The notes below the pieces were generated by a model. It did not search any database. It saw nothing but the letters and a program-made list of their open reading frames with translations, and was not told where the DNA came from. The translations under genes were made by a program, and so were the position numbers. A DNA stretch of 38,337 nucleotides from Desulfovirgula sp. (GTDB lineage Bacteria; Bacillota; Desulfotomaculia; Desulfotomaculales; Nap2-2B). Positions 24,430 through 32,102 of the stretch are shown here, in pieces. The stretch covers positions 1 to 38,337 of the forward strand of contig DYES01000042.1 of the NCBI GenBank assembly GCA_020725585.1, written 5' to 3'. Each line of letters begins with the position of its first letter. The first letter of the stretch is position 1.

Positions 24430-24771
24430 ATGTGGTTAGGGTTCTGGCTGGCAATATTTGGTTTAGCCCTGGGGGTGGTGATTGGCTTAAATATTCCGCT
24501 GCTGCTTCCCGGCGCTTATGCCAAATATCTATCCGTGGCCGCCCTGGCCGCCCTGGATTCAATTTTTGGGGGCATCCGGGCCGGGATGGAGGATACCTTC
24601 GATAATACGATTTTTATCACCGGCTTTTTTAGCAACGCCCTTTTAGCCGCCGGGCTGGCCTTTGTGGGCGAACGCCTGGGTATCGACCTGTATCTGGCGG
24701 CGGTGGTGGCCTTCGGGGTGCGCCTCTTTCAAAACCTGGCCATTATCCGGCGCCACCTGTTGAAAAAATGA
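24430..24771 (+). CDS. sbp: Small basic protein Sbp (DUF1290)
   Basis: A 113-residue protein of the DUF1290 small-basic-protein family, usually found between DUF881 genes and ftsA. It has three or four membrane segments, with the conserved GLNIPLLLPGAYAKYLSVAA, ALDSIFGGIRAGMEDTF and ITGFFSNALLAAGLAFVGE blocks and a basic end (RRHLLKK). Its function is unknown; a division link is inferred from context. ATG 24430 follows AGAAGGTG four nucleotides after the DUF881 stop, so coupling is likely. Confidence 0.9.
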   Translation: MWLGFWLAIFGLALGVVIGLNIPLLLPGAYAKYLSVAALAALDSIFGGIRAGMEDTFDNTIFITGFFSNALLAAGLAFVGERLGIDLYLAAVVAFGVRLFQNLAIIRRHLLKK

Positions 24772-24858
24772 TGGCGCAAGAAAAAGGTGAAAAGAACCTT
24801 TTGTTGAATACTTTAAAGCAACGCGGGAGGTGTCCGCGCCATTAAAGAAGAGGCGGAT

Positions 24859-25917
24859 GTGCTGGTTGGCCTGGATGTGGGCAGCGCCGTGGTTAAGGTT
24901 GTGGTGGCCCGCGCGCGCAGGCCGGGCCTGATCATCGGCGCGGGGATCAGCCCGTCGGCAGGGATCTCGAAAGGGAAAGTGGTTGACGCGCAGGCGGCCG
25001 GCCGTTCCCTTGCGGAGGCGTTGAAACAGGCTGCGGCAATGGCCCGGGTAAAGATAAACAAGGTTTGTTTGGGCATCTCCGGAGGCAGCGTGCAGGCACA
25101 AAAAACGCGGGCCAGGGTTGTCTTTAAAAAAAGGCGTGTGATCCGAAGAAAAGATATAGAGCACCTGAACGCGGCCGCGGGCGCATTTTTGCTCCCTCCG
25201 GGCCGCCAGGTGATTCAAATTCTCCCCCAAGAGTTTTGCACCGGCAGCTTCGTGACGGCCAGGCCCCCTTTTGGGGAGATGGTGGATTATCTTGAGTGCA
25301 GGGCGATCGTAATTACCGCCGATCAGGAGTTGATTAAGCAATTAAGCTCCATTTTAAACCTGCTGGGGGTAAAGGTGACCGGGGTAGTGTGCAATGCCCT
25401 GGCCGCCGCCAGGATTACGTTGGGAGAAGTGGAGAAGCAGCTGGGGGTGGCGATCGTTGACCTCGGAAGCAGCGCTACGGGCGTGGGGCTTTTTAAAAAC
25501 GGAGCGCTGCTGGGGGTGAATGTTTTGCCGGTGGGAAGCGCCCATATAACTTCCGATCTGGCGATCGGCCTGGGGACTTCGCTGGCTTCGGCGGAAGTCA
25601 TCAAGCGGCAGTGCGGGTTAAGCGGCGATCGGCAGTGTGCAGGGATCCTGCCGATTATCCGGGCAAGGGTAGAAGAAATGTTTTCTTTGTGGAAAGAAGA
25701 AATCGAAGAAAAGATCGAGCCAGGTGCTCTTTTACCCTGCGGGATTGTTTTAACGGGCGGGGGAGCTTTGCTGAAGGGCTTGCCGGAGGCGGCAGCACAG
25801 CGCTTCGGAGTCCCCGTTCGGGTAGGGTCTCCGCAGGTAAATAAATTTCCCGCCGGGATTGACCCCGGTCCCGTGTGGTGCGCGAGCGTGGGGTTAACGG
25901 CAGGCGAGCAAAATTAA
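24859..25917 (+). CDS. ftsA: Cell division protein FtsA-like, short
   Basis: Actin-like ATPase of the FtsA family that tethers FtsZ to the membrane. The phosphate-1 loop [15 protein letters not shown] (residues 3-17), [17 protein letters not shown] (phosphate-2) and [13 protein letters not shown] (adenosine) are clear. At 352 residues it is 60-90 shorter than well-known FtsA proteins, and it ends GLTAGEQN without a visible amphipathic membrane-targeting helix. GTG 24859 has AGAGG just upstream. A stronger GGGAGGTG at 24825-24832 faces an in-frame ATT at 24841 ([12 protein letters not shown]), so the true N-terminus may be six residues longer. It lies 17 nt before ftsZ. Confidence 0.85.
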   Translation: MLVGLDVGSAVVKVVVARARRPGLIIGAGISPSAGISKGKVVDAQAAGRSLAEALKQAAAMARVKINKVCLGISGGSVQAQKTRARVVFKKRRVIRRKDIEHLNAAAGAFLLPPGRQVIQILPQEFCTGSFVTARPPFGEMVDYLECRAIVITADQELIKQLSSILNLLGVKVTGVVCNALAAARITLGEVEKQLGVAIVDLGSSATGVGLFKNGALLGVNVLPVGSAHITSDLAIGLGTSLASAEVIKRQCGLSGDRQCAGILPIIRARVEEMFSLWKEEIEEKIEPGALLPCGIVLTGGGALLKGLPEAAAQRFGVPVRVGSPQVNKFPAGIDPGPVWCASVGLTAGEQN

Positions 25918-25934
25918 AAATGGGGGGATCAATC

Positions 25935-26984
25935 ATGCTCGATTTTGAATTGGAAACCGATCAGTTTGCCAGCATCAAGGTTATCGGCGTCGGTGGCGGT
26001 GGAAATAATGCGGTGAACCGGATGATTCAGGCCGGTTTAAAGGGCGTGGAATTTATTGCCGTGAATACAGACGCCCAGGCTTTGCAGCTGGTGCAGAGCA
26101 ACATTAAAATCCAGATCGGCGCCAAGTTGACGAAGGGGCTCGGTTCCGGAGGCATCCCGGAGATTGGCCAGAAGGCTGCGGAAGAGAGCCGGGATGAAAT
26201 CTATCAGGCTTTAAAGGGAGCGGACATGGTTTTTGTAACTGCCGGCATGGGCGGGGGGACCGGCACCGGGGGGGCGCCTGTCGTGGCGGAAATCGCGAAA
26301 GAAGTGGGCGCGTTGACCGTCGGCGTCGTTACTAAGCCCTTTACTTTTGAAGGCCGCAAGCGCATGACCCAGGCGGAGGCAGGAATTCAAAACCTGAAAG
26401 GGAAGGTGGACACGTTAATTACCATTCCCAACGACCGGCTGCTGCAGGTGATTGACAAGCATACTTCCATTATCGAGGCGTTTCGCATCGCCGACGACGT
26501 GTTGCGTCAGGGGGTGCAGGGCATCTCCGATTTGATCGCCGTCCCCGGACTAATCAATCTCGATTTCGCGGACGTGAAAACGATTATGAAGGATACCGGT
26601 TCGGCCTTAATGGGCATCGGCGTGGCCAGCGGCGAGGGCCGGGCCACGGAAGCGGCCAAAATGGCCATCTCCAGCCCTCTGCTGGAAACTTCCATTGAAG
26701 GGGCCAGGGGCGTCTTGTTAAACATTACCGGGGGGACTTCCCTGGGTCTGTTTGAGGTGAATGAAGCGGCGGAGATCATCGCCCAGGCCGCCGATCCCGA
26801 GGCAAACATTATTTTTGGCGCGGTAATTGACGAAACCATGGAAGATATGGTGCGGGTGACGGTCATCGCGACGGGGTTTGACCAGCGGCCGGCAAGAAAA
26901 GAGCGTCCCAAGACGGAACTGGAGATCAAGTCCTTCAGTAACCACGACGAACTGGACATCCCGGCTTTCTTGCGGCGCCGGTAG
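25935..26984 (+). CDS. ftsZ: Cell division GTPase FtsZ
   Basis: Tubulin-like GTPase that forms the Z-ring. From ATG 25935 (after GGGGGG) it has 349 residues: [18 protein letters not shown] at the N-terminus, the tubulin signature GGGTGTG at 106-112, NDRLL and the T7 loop [11 protein letters not shown]. It ends in the conserved tail [12 protein letters not shown], which binds FtsA, SepF and other partners. The in-frame start at 25875 lies within ftsA and is unlikely. It is the last gene of the dcw cluster. Confidence 0.97.
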   Translation: MLDFELETDQFASIKVIGVGGGGNNAVNRMIQAGLKGVEFIAVNTDAQALQLVQSNIKIQIGAKLTKGLGSGGIPEIGQKAAEESRDEIYQALKGADMVFVTAGMGGGTGTGGAPVVAEIAKEVGALTVGVVTKPFTFEGRKRMTQAEAGIQNLKGKVDTLITIPNDRLLQVIDKHTSIIEAFRIADDVLRQGVQGISDLIAVPGLINLDFADVKTIMKDTGSALMGIGVASGEGRATEAAKMAISSPLLETSIEGARGVLLNITGGTSLGLFEVNEAAEIIAQAADPEANIIFGAVIDETMEDMVRVTVIATGFDQRPARKERPKTELEIKSFSNHDELDIPAFLRRR

Positions 26985-27033
26985 TTAAGACGCCACTGAT
27001 ATGTAAAGGATCGGTCGATCAGGAGGAAGAAGG

Positions 27034-27081
27034 GTGTTAGTTCGCGTTGCCGGATGGTTTTATTTTATAGGCCGGGCGTGA
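27034..27081 (+). CDS. Possible 15-residue peptide with strong ribosome binding site
   Basis: GTG 27034 follows AGGAGGAAGAAG and encodes VLVRVAGWFYFIGRA then TGA. The ribosome binding site is among the strongest in the window, yet the frame is tiny. It could be a leader peptide, a small membrane-active peptide, or the remaining start of a lost gene. Only the ribosome binding site supports it. Confidence 0.25.
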   Translation: MLVRVAGWFYFIGRA

Positions 27082-27156
27082 CCTTGAACACGGGCAAGAG
27101 GGTTGGGCGGTTTTTTACGAAGGGGCTCCTCGCTTTTCGCGTCCGGCCCGGACCGC

Positions 27157-27181
27157 AAAGCAAAAAGCAGTTTTGCTTTTT
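27157..27181 (+). terminator. Possible terminator after ftsZ
   Basis: AAAGCAAAA (27157-27165) pairs perfectly with TTTTGCTTT (27171-27179) over a 5-nt loop and is followed by TT and then AAAGG. The stem is A/T-rich and the T-run short, so efficiency is doubtful. It is the best candidate end for the ftsZ transcript. Confidence 0.4.
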
Positions 27182-27390
27182 AAAGGTAAAACTTTTTATA
27201 AGTTGCCGCAAATACCGGGAATGGGGCGGGGTGGCCAGTTATTCCCCTTTTGAGCCTCTTTATATTTTTATCTGGCTTTTTTGGCGGCAGAACTTCTCCT
27301 TGCTTCCCAGTTAAAAAGCTCTCTCTTATCTTCCCCCATATTTTTATCAATTTAATAATTTAAAATAAAAGTTGTCCTGTGTACCACATT

Positions 27391-27424
27391 ATGACATATT
27401 TAGTAATGTGTGTCATTGTATAAT
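27391..27424 (+). promoter_or_regulatory. spoIIG-type promoter with 22-bp spacer
   Basis: ATGACA (27391-27396) and a perfect TATAAT (27419-27424) are 22 bp apart. The B. subtilis spoIIG promoter is known for this same over-long spacing, which sigma-A uses only with Spo0A~P. Spo0A boxes (TGNCGAA) are only weakly matched here, for example TGACATA at 27392. The start point would be about 95 nt before spoIIGA. Confidence 0.6.
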
Positions 27425-27524
27425 TATGCTGTGCCGGCATTTTTGTTTTGATCATAAACTTATCAGGCGGGCCATATAATGGTAGGGGAATTAGTGACCG
27501 ATATCTTTTTGGGGTTGGGCGCCC

Positions 27525-28436
27525 ATGGCCGGGTACGTTGTTTACGTCGATCAGGTTTTTTTAGGCAATTTCTTGATGAACTATTTAATCTTGTGGTCGG
27601 CCGGCCGCCTGAGCAACGCCCGCGCCTCTTTTTTCCGGCTGGCGCTGGCTTCCGGCCTGGGAAGTCTTTATTCCCTGTTGACTTTTTTGCCGGGAACAAG
27701 TTTACTCTTCATTCTGCCCAGTAAATTGCTTTTTTCCCTGGTTATGGTGCGGCTGGCCTTTGCCCCCCTGACCTGGCGAGTTTTTGCCGCCTGTGTAGGT
27801 TTTTTTTACGTTTCCTCCTTTGCGCTCGGTGGGATGGTGCTGGGCTTTACTTACCTTTTGCACACAAATTCCGGTTTTTTTAGAGAAATAAGAGAAATTC
27901 CAGAAGTTGTCAACCGGCACTTCTGGTCGGGCGTCTGCCTGGCCCTGCTTTTCGGTTGGACAGCTTATCGCCTGGGGCTCTGGATAATCCAGAGGAATAT
28001 CCGGCAGCGGGATTTTCAAATTGCCCTTTACTTTTTTGGCCGGCGGGTGGATGTGCGTGCTTTAATGGATACGGGGAACAGCCTTACCGATCCTTTAAGC
28101 GGCGATCCGGTGATTGTCGTGGAATACGAGGCGTTAAAACCGGTTCTGCCGCCCGAAGTGAGAAAATCTTTTGAAGAAGGCCAGTTGGCCGACCCCCGGC
28201 TGCTTGCCCATTTAACTAATACGCCGTGGGCCACGCGTTTGCGGTTAATTCCTTTTCAATCGCTGGGACAGCAGCATGGGCTGCTCATTGGCATTCGCCC
28301 CGACCTGGTAGAGATCAATCAGGGATCGAGGAATATTAAGACAGAAAAGGTAATTGTCGGGATCTACGGGCACCGCCTGCATTCCGGGGAGAGCTATCAG
28401 GCGCTTCTCCATCCTGCTCTGCTTGAGGCCGCTTGA
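27525..28436 (+). CDS. spoIIGA: Pro-sigma-E processing protease SpoIIGA
   Basis: SpoIIGA is the membrane-embedded aspartic protease that matures pro-sigma-E in the mother cell once signalled by SpoIIR. The 303-residue protein has five or so N-terminal membrane segments (to about residue 155) and then a cytosolic protease domain with the catalytic motif [14 protein letters not shown], Asp at residue 182 (B. subtilis Asp183). [10 protein letters not shown] and VGIYGHRL are typical later blocks. ATG 27525 follows GGGGTTGGG. The gene ends just before sigE, its substrate's gene. Confidence 0.93.
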   Translation: MAGYVVYVDQVFLGNFLMNYLILWSAGRLSNARASFFRLALASGLGSLYSLLTFLPGTSLLFILPSKLLFSLVMVRLAFAPLTWRVFAACVGFFYVSSFALGGMVLGFTYLLHTNSGFFREIREIPEVVNRHFWSGVCLALLFGWTAYRLGLWIIQRNIRQRDFQIALYFFGRRVDVRALMDTGNSLTDPLSGDPVIVVEYEALKPVLPPEVRKSFEEGQLADPRLLAHLTNTPWATRLRLIPFQSLGQQHGLLIGIRPDLVEINQGSRNIKTEKVIVGIYGHRLHSGESYQALLHPALLEAA

Positions 28437-28480
28437 GGTTAAACCAAATGACCCGCGACTTAAACTGGGGGGTTTTTGGC

Positions 28481-29206
28481 ATGCTGCAAATCTGGCGGTT
28501 AAAATTGATTTTACGCTTGTTTATACTTAAGTTGACGATACGTTTGGGCTTTTCTCCGGGAATTCATTACGTTGGCAGCAGCGAAGCTCTGCCGCCCCCC
28601 CTTTCCAACGACGAAGAATGCTATTTGATCGATCGGCTGGAGGCCGGGGACGGGGCCGTGCGCACTGTGCTGATCGAAAGGAACCTGCGCCTGGTGGTTT
28701 ATATCGCCCGCAAGTTTGAAAACACGGGGGTGGGTATAGAAGACCTGGTTTCCATCGGCACGATTGGCCTGATTAAAGCTGTAAACACATTCGATCCGGC
28801 GAAAAAAATCAAGCTGGCTACTTACGCTTCCCGGTGTATTGAAAACGAAATTTTAATGTACCTGCGCCGCAACAGCAAAACCCGTTCCGAGGTATCTTTT
28901 GACGAACCTCTGAACACCGACTGGGACGGCAACGAATTGCTCTTGTCCGACGTCCTGGGTACGGAAAACGATGTCACCTATAAATACATTGAAGAAGAAG
29001 TGGATAAAAAACTCCTTCATCTGGCCTTACAAAAATTGAGCCGCCGGGAGCGAATGATCATGGAGTTGCGTTTTGGTTTAAAAAGCGGGGTGGAAAAAAC
29101 ACAAAAAGAGGTGGCCGACCTGCTGGGCATTTCCCAGTCATATATATCGCGCCTGGAGAAGCGAATCATTAAAAGGCTCAAGAGGGAAATTCACCGGCTG
29201 GAATAA
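28481..29206 (+). CDS. sigE: RNA polymerase sigma-E precursor (SigE)
   Basis: Mother-cell sporulation sigma factor. From ATG 28481 (after GGGGGG) the 241-residue protein begins with the hydrophobic/basic pro-sequence [20 protein letters not shown], then the highly conserved [17 protein letters not shown] around the SpoIIGA cleavage region. Region 2 ([38 protein letters not shown]) and region 4 with its helix-turn-helix ([19 protein letters not shown]) are intact. Starts at 28433 or 28448 in the same frame would extend the pro-sequence, and the length fits 28481 best. It is co-transcribed with spoIIGA. Confidence 0.94.
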   Translation: MLQIWRLKLILRLFILKLTIRLGFSPGIHYVGSSEALPPPLSNDEECYLIDRLEAGDGAVRTVLIERNLRLVVYIARKFENTGVGIEDLVSIGTIGLIKAVNTFDPAKKIKLATYASRCIENEILMYLRRNSKTRSEVSFDEPLNTDWDGNELLLSDVLGTENDVTYKYIEEEVDKKLLHLALQKLSRRERMIMELRFGLKSGVEKTQKEVADLLGISQSYISRLEKRIIKRLKREIHRLE

Positions 29207-29227
29207 AAATAAACGCTTTTTAACAAT

Positions 29228-29256
29228 GTATAAACTGTTCGTCCGGTGGTAATAAT
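29228..29256 (+). promoter_or_regulatory. Sigma-F-type promoter of sigG
   Basis: GTATA (29228-29232) and GGTAATAAT (29248-29256) match the sigma-F consensus elements GYWTA and GGNRANAHT at every position, with a 15-bp spacer. sigG is a known sigma-F target in B. subtilis. The element lies about 40 nt before the sigG start. Confidence 0.75.
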
Positions 29257-29296
29257 GAGACTACGACAGGCGCATAAAGGCAGGTGGAGGTAATCC

Positions 29297-30070
29297 ATGC
29301 TGGTGAATAAGGTGGAGATTTGCGGTGTCAACACCTCCAAACTCCCCGTCCTCACAAACGCGCAAATGCGCAAGCTTTTCCAGGCCATGAAGAATGGCGA
29401 TGCCTCTGCCCGGACACAACTGATCAACGGAAATTTACGCCTGGTTTTAAGTGTAATCCAGCGTTTTGCCAACCGCGGCGAGTATGTGGACGACCTGTTT
29501 CAGGTCGGCTGCGTCGGCCTCATGAAAGCCATCGATAACTTCGACCTCTCTCAAAATGTAAAGTTTTCCACCTACGCTGTTCCCATGATTATTGGCGAAA
29601 TTCGCCGTTACCTGCGCGACAACAACCCTTTAAGGGTCAGCCGCTCTCTGCGGGACATGGCTTACAAGGCCCTGCAGGTGCGGGAGGTCCTGGTTAACAA
29701 ATATTCCCGGGAGCCCTCTGTAAGTGAGATCGCCAGCGAGTTAAACCTTCCCCGGGAAGAAATCGTCTTTGCCCTGGATGCCATCCAGGACCCGGTGTCT
29801 TTGTTTGAACCAATTTACCACGACGGCGGAGATCCCATTTTTGTCATGGATCAGGTGAGCGATGAGAAAAATAACGATCAGCGCTGGCTGGAAGACATTG
29901 CCATTAAAGATGCTTTGAATAAATTGAGCGAGCGGGAGAAGCTCATCCTCACTTTACGTTTTTACGAGGGCAAGACCCAGATGGAGGTGGCCGAAGAAAT
30001 CGGCATTTCCCAGGCGCAGGTTTCCCGGCTGGAAAAAGCGGCGCTGGCCCATATGAAAAAATACTTGTAA
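29297..30070 (+). CDS. sigG: Forespore sigma factor sigma-G
   Basis: Late forespore sigma factor. The 257-residue protein starts with the SigG-typical VNKVEICGVNTSKLPVLTN (SpoIIAB-interacting N-terminus). Region 2 (NGNLRLVLSVIQRFANRGEY, DDLFQVGCVGLMKAIDNFDL), region 3 (EPSVSEIASELNLPREEIV) and region 4 (VAEEIGISQAQVSRLEKAAL) follow. ATG 29297 follows AGGTGGAGGT. It lies directly after sigE but with its own sigma-F-type promoter, as expected from forespore-specific expression. Confidence 0.95.
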   Translation: MLVNKVEICGVNTSKLPVLTNAQMRKLFQAMKNGDASARTQLINGNLRLVLSVIQRFANRGEYVDDLFQVGCVGLMKAIDNFDLSQNVKFSTYAVPMIIGEIRRYLRDNNPLRVSRSLRDMAYKALQVREVLVNKYSREPSVSEIASELNLPREEIVFALDAIQDPVSLFEPIYHDGGDPIFVMDQVSDEKNNDQRWLEDIAIKDALNKLSEREKLILTLRFYEGKTQMEVAEEIGISQAQVSRLEKAALAHMKKYL

Positions 30071-30266
30071 AAACTATTCTCCCGTTTACATTTAAATTTA
30101 CCCTTCTCTATCCATTCCCCTCAATTTTAACCGAAAACCTTTTTTGATTTTTCTCCATTTCTCTTCTTTTTTTATTTCTCCATAGCCCTTCTATTGCCTT
30201 CTGGTGAACCTTGAATATTCTGTCCATCTTCTAATAACCTTCTTTTTTCTTCCCGTTTTTTAGCAA
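30071..30266 (+). other. Intergenic region between sigG and the spoIIR promoter
   Basis: The sequence is pyrimidine-rich (long runs of TTTTC and CTTCT type), very different in composition from its neighbours. No ORF, hairpin terminator or recognisable RNA is seen. The sigma-F-type promoter of spoIIR follows at 30267. Confidence 0.5.
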
Positions 30267-30295
30267 GTTTATAAAACGCAATGGATGGTAAAAAT
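30267..30295 (+). promoter_or_regulatory. Sigma-F-type promoter of spoIIR
   Basis: GTTTA (30267-30271), a 15-bp spacer, and GGTAAAAAT (30287-30295) match the sigma-F consensus at every defined position. The layout is the same as for the element before sigG. spoIIR is a classical sigma-F gene. The promoter lies about 110 nt before the spoIIR start. Confidence 0.75.
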
Positions 30296-30405
30296 ATTTA
30301 TAGCAGTAATAATAAATAAATAAAAAACACTAAAAACAAAGCAGGCAAAAAGCCAAAGGCTCCAAAACATTTTTTGTTTTTAGATAAAGGCGGTGATTGA
30401 TTTAA

Positions 30406-31227
30406 ATGACGGATAAAAAACGTTTTCTGGTTGTGCTTGCGGTTCTTCTTTGCGCCGCCCTGGCGCTGGCCTGGCGGATGTCTTGCGGGGATGCTGTGCA
30501 GGCGTATAAAAACGGCAACCTGATCCGTTTGCACGTCGTTGCCAACAGCAACAGCCCTGTTGACCAGGCAATCAAGTTTCAGGTGCGCGACGCCATCGTC
30601 GGCGCCATGGCGCAAAAATTTGGCCAGGCTGAAGATGTCGGGCAGGCCAGAAAAATTGCGGAAGAAAACCTTCCTTACATTCAACAACTGGCTGTTCAAA
30701 AAGTTCGTGCCGCCGGGGAGGACTACCCCGTGGCAGTTGAGATGGGAGAGTTTGGGTTCCCGGCCAGGACGTACCAGCATAATCTTTATGCGCTTACCCT
30801 TCCGGCCGGAAATTATCAGGCGGTGCGGGTAGTTCTCGGCCGGGGGGCGGGCGAGAACTGGTGGTGTGTCTTGTTTCCTCCGCTTTGTTTTGTTGACCCG
30901 GGCAGCGTAATGTCTGCAGAGTCGGAAAAAGAGATGGAAAAGAAGCAGGAGAAAGAGCATGAAAAAATTCAGCTCGTTTCCAGGCCGGACTTGCCCGGCG
31001 ACGATTGTGCATCCGGCAATGACTGTGCCGCGGTCCCCGCGTTCAAGCTCAAAGTGCCCGAGGCTCTGGTGGCCCTCGGTTCTCTGCAAAAGGGAGAGGA
31101 CGGCTGGACAATGACGGCAGGCGGCGAACAGGTGCAATTCAGGTTGAAGGTTCTGGACGTTTTTCGCCATTCAGGTAGCTGGTTTAAACGCATCCTGGGG
31201 GAGGAAAAAACTCCCTGCCAAACATAG
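30406..31227 (+). CDS. spoIIR: Stage II sporulation protein R (SpoIIR)
   Basis: SpoIIR is secreted from the forespore into the intermembrane space and triggers SpoIIGA to process pro-sigma-E. The 273-residue protein has a signal/anchor segment (FLVVLAVLLCAALALAW), then the family blocks LIRLHVVANSNSPVDQAIKF, QVRDAIV, and ENWWCVLFPPLCFVD. The Lys/Glu-rich insert (about residues 173-190) and the C-terminal extension after it are variable in the family. ATG 30406 follows AAGGCGGTGA. It has a sigma-F-type promoter upstream and a terminator 36 nt after the stop. Confidence 0.94.
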   Translation: MTDKKRFLVVLAVLLCAALALAWRMSCGDAVQAYKNGNLIRLHVVANSNSPVDQAIKFQVRDAIVGAMAQKFGQAEDVGQARKIAEENLPYIQQLAVQKVRAAGEDYPVAVEMGEFGFPARTYQHNLYALTLPAGNYQAVRVVLGRGAGENWWCVLFPPLCFVDPGSVMSAESEKEMEKKQEKEHEKIQLVSRPDLPGDDCASGNDCAAVPAFKLKVPEALVALGSLQKGEDGWTMTAGGEQVQFRLKVLDVFRHSGSWFKRILGEEKTPCQT

Positions 31228-31262
31228 AGAATGCCAGGCGTAGAAAAGACAGCGGTCCGTCG

Positions 31263-31298
31263 ACGGGCGAACGAAAGATGCGCCCGTTTTTTGTTTTT
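31263..31298 (+). terminator. Rho-independent terminator of spoIIR
   Basis: ACGGGCG (31263-31269) pairs with CGCCCGT (31281-31287) around an 11-nt loop, followed by TTTTTTGTTTTT. This is a strong classical terminator ending the sporulation block. Confidence 0.85.
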
Positions 31299-31395
31299 GG
31301 AGGACTCACCTGTAATCCTCTATCCTTTCCGGAACGTACAGATCCTGTCCTGGCTGTTGTCACTTGTGCAGGCTCTTTCCGACGTCGTCCTGGTA

Positions 31396-31404
31396 TGCTA
31401 TAAT
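31396..31404 (+). promoter_or_regulatory. Extended -10 promoter of the MazEF-like operon
   Basis: TGCTATAAT at 31396-31404 is a perfect extended -10 element (TGN-TATAAT). The -35 position (31376-31381, TTTCCG) is poor, which is acceptable for an extended -10 promoter. The start point falls about 35 nt before the antitoxin gene. Confidence 0.6.
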
Positions 31405-31446
31405 ATATGCAGTATTAGCCGATTGTCAGGAGGTCAATTATATTAC

Positions 31447-31707
31447 ATGGAACAGGTACGTACAACAATTCGCATGCCGATCGGTCTTCTTAAAGCTATC
31501 GAGAAGGTACGAAATCCCGAAGAATTCCCTACCGTAAGCGATTTCATCCGGCGCGCCGTCGAACATTATGTAAGAGAACAAAGACGCCGAAAACTGATGG
31601 AAGAATGCCGCCGGCTGGCCGGCGAGGAGGATTTAACCGCCCTGGCAGAAGCAGACCTTGCCGATTATACAGAAAAAATGGCCAGGGCCGAGAGGGGTGA
31701 ACTGTAA
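31447..31707 (+). CDS. Ribbon-helix-helix antitoxin, MazE-like
   Basis: The 86-residue protein begins MEQVRTTIRMPIGLLKAIEK, a ribbon-helix-helix DNA-binding start, with PTVSDFIRRAVEHYVREQRR completing the fold. An acidic helical tail (EEDLTALAEADLADYTEKMA) probably wraps the toxin. It is likely to repress its own promoter together with the toxin. ATG 31447 follows AGGAGGT at 12 nt; a longer frame back to 31231 runs across the spoIIR terminator and is not credible. The stop overlaps the toxin start (TAATG), a typical toxin-antitoxin coupling. Confidence 0.82.
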   Translation: MEQVRTTIRMPIGLLKAIEKVRNPEEFPTVSDFIRRAVEHYVREQRRRKLMEECRRLAGEEDLTALAEADLADYTEKMARAERGEL

Positions 31708-32057
31708 TGCCCGGGGAACTACCGCGCCCGGGAGATATCTACCGGGTTAGCCTGGAAGGCACGGGTCACGTCCTGCGGGGGCCTCATTATGTAGTGGTGG
31801 TTTCCGACGAACCTTTTAATTATCTTTCCACGGTGGTTGTGGTTCCTCTTTCTACAGGTGCCCGACCCGCCTCCTTCCGTCCGGAAATGTCCCTGCACGG
31901 GAAGATAACCCGTGCCCTGCCCGACCAGATACGCGCCATTGATAAGCGCCGGTTGAAAGAGTTTCAGGAAAATGTGGCCGGTACATCCTTTTTTCTGGCA
32001 CTTAAGATTGCCCTGGGCGAACTGCTGGCGTTATCGGAACCTTTACCTTTTTTATGA
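31707..32057 (+). CDS. MazF/PemK-family toxin (endoribonuclease)
   Basis: A 116-residue MazF/PemK-like protein: PRPGDIYRVSLEGTGHVLRG with HYVVVVSDEPFNYLSTVVVV is the SH3-like barrel start, ALPDQIRAIDKRRL the conserved DQxRxxD block, and the C-terminal helix ALKIALGELLALSE follows. Family members cleave mRNA at short sites and are neutralised by the antitoxin encoded just upstream. The loop after the PGDI strand lacks the commonest form (G-x-E-x-x-x-x-RP) but the arrangement is kept. A decayed second copy lies at 37554-37700. Confidence 0.85.
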   Translation: MPGELPRPGDIYRVSLEGTGHVLRGPHYVVVVSDEPFNYLSTVVVVPLSTGARPASFRPEMSLHGKITRALPDQIRAIDKRRLKEFQENVAGTSFFLALKIALGELLALSEPLPFL

Positions 32058-32102
32058 TCTTTTCATTCAAAAAATAGACAAGGGAGGGAGGTCTTTTCTC
32101 TC

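Larger units (their letters stand above)
26985..27390 (+). other. Intergenic region between ftsZ and spoIIGA
   Basis: This long gap has no convincing gene. An imperfect GATCG-CGATC palindrome lies at 27009-27020, a possible leader peptide at 27034-27081 and an A/T hairpin at 27157-27179. The rest becomes strongly A/T-rich toward the spoIIG promoter. An 86-codon frame at 27054-27314 has no ribosome binding site and unlikely composition. Confidence 0.5.

Noticed and set aside
27054-27314. 86-codon ORF downstream of ftsZ
   Set aside because: No ribosome binding site, unlikely composition (basic then aromatic-rich), and it crosses the hairpin region.
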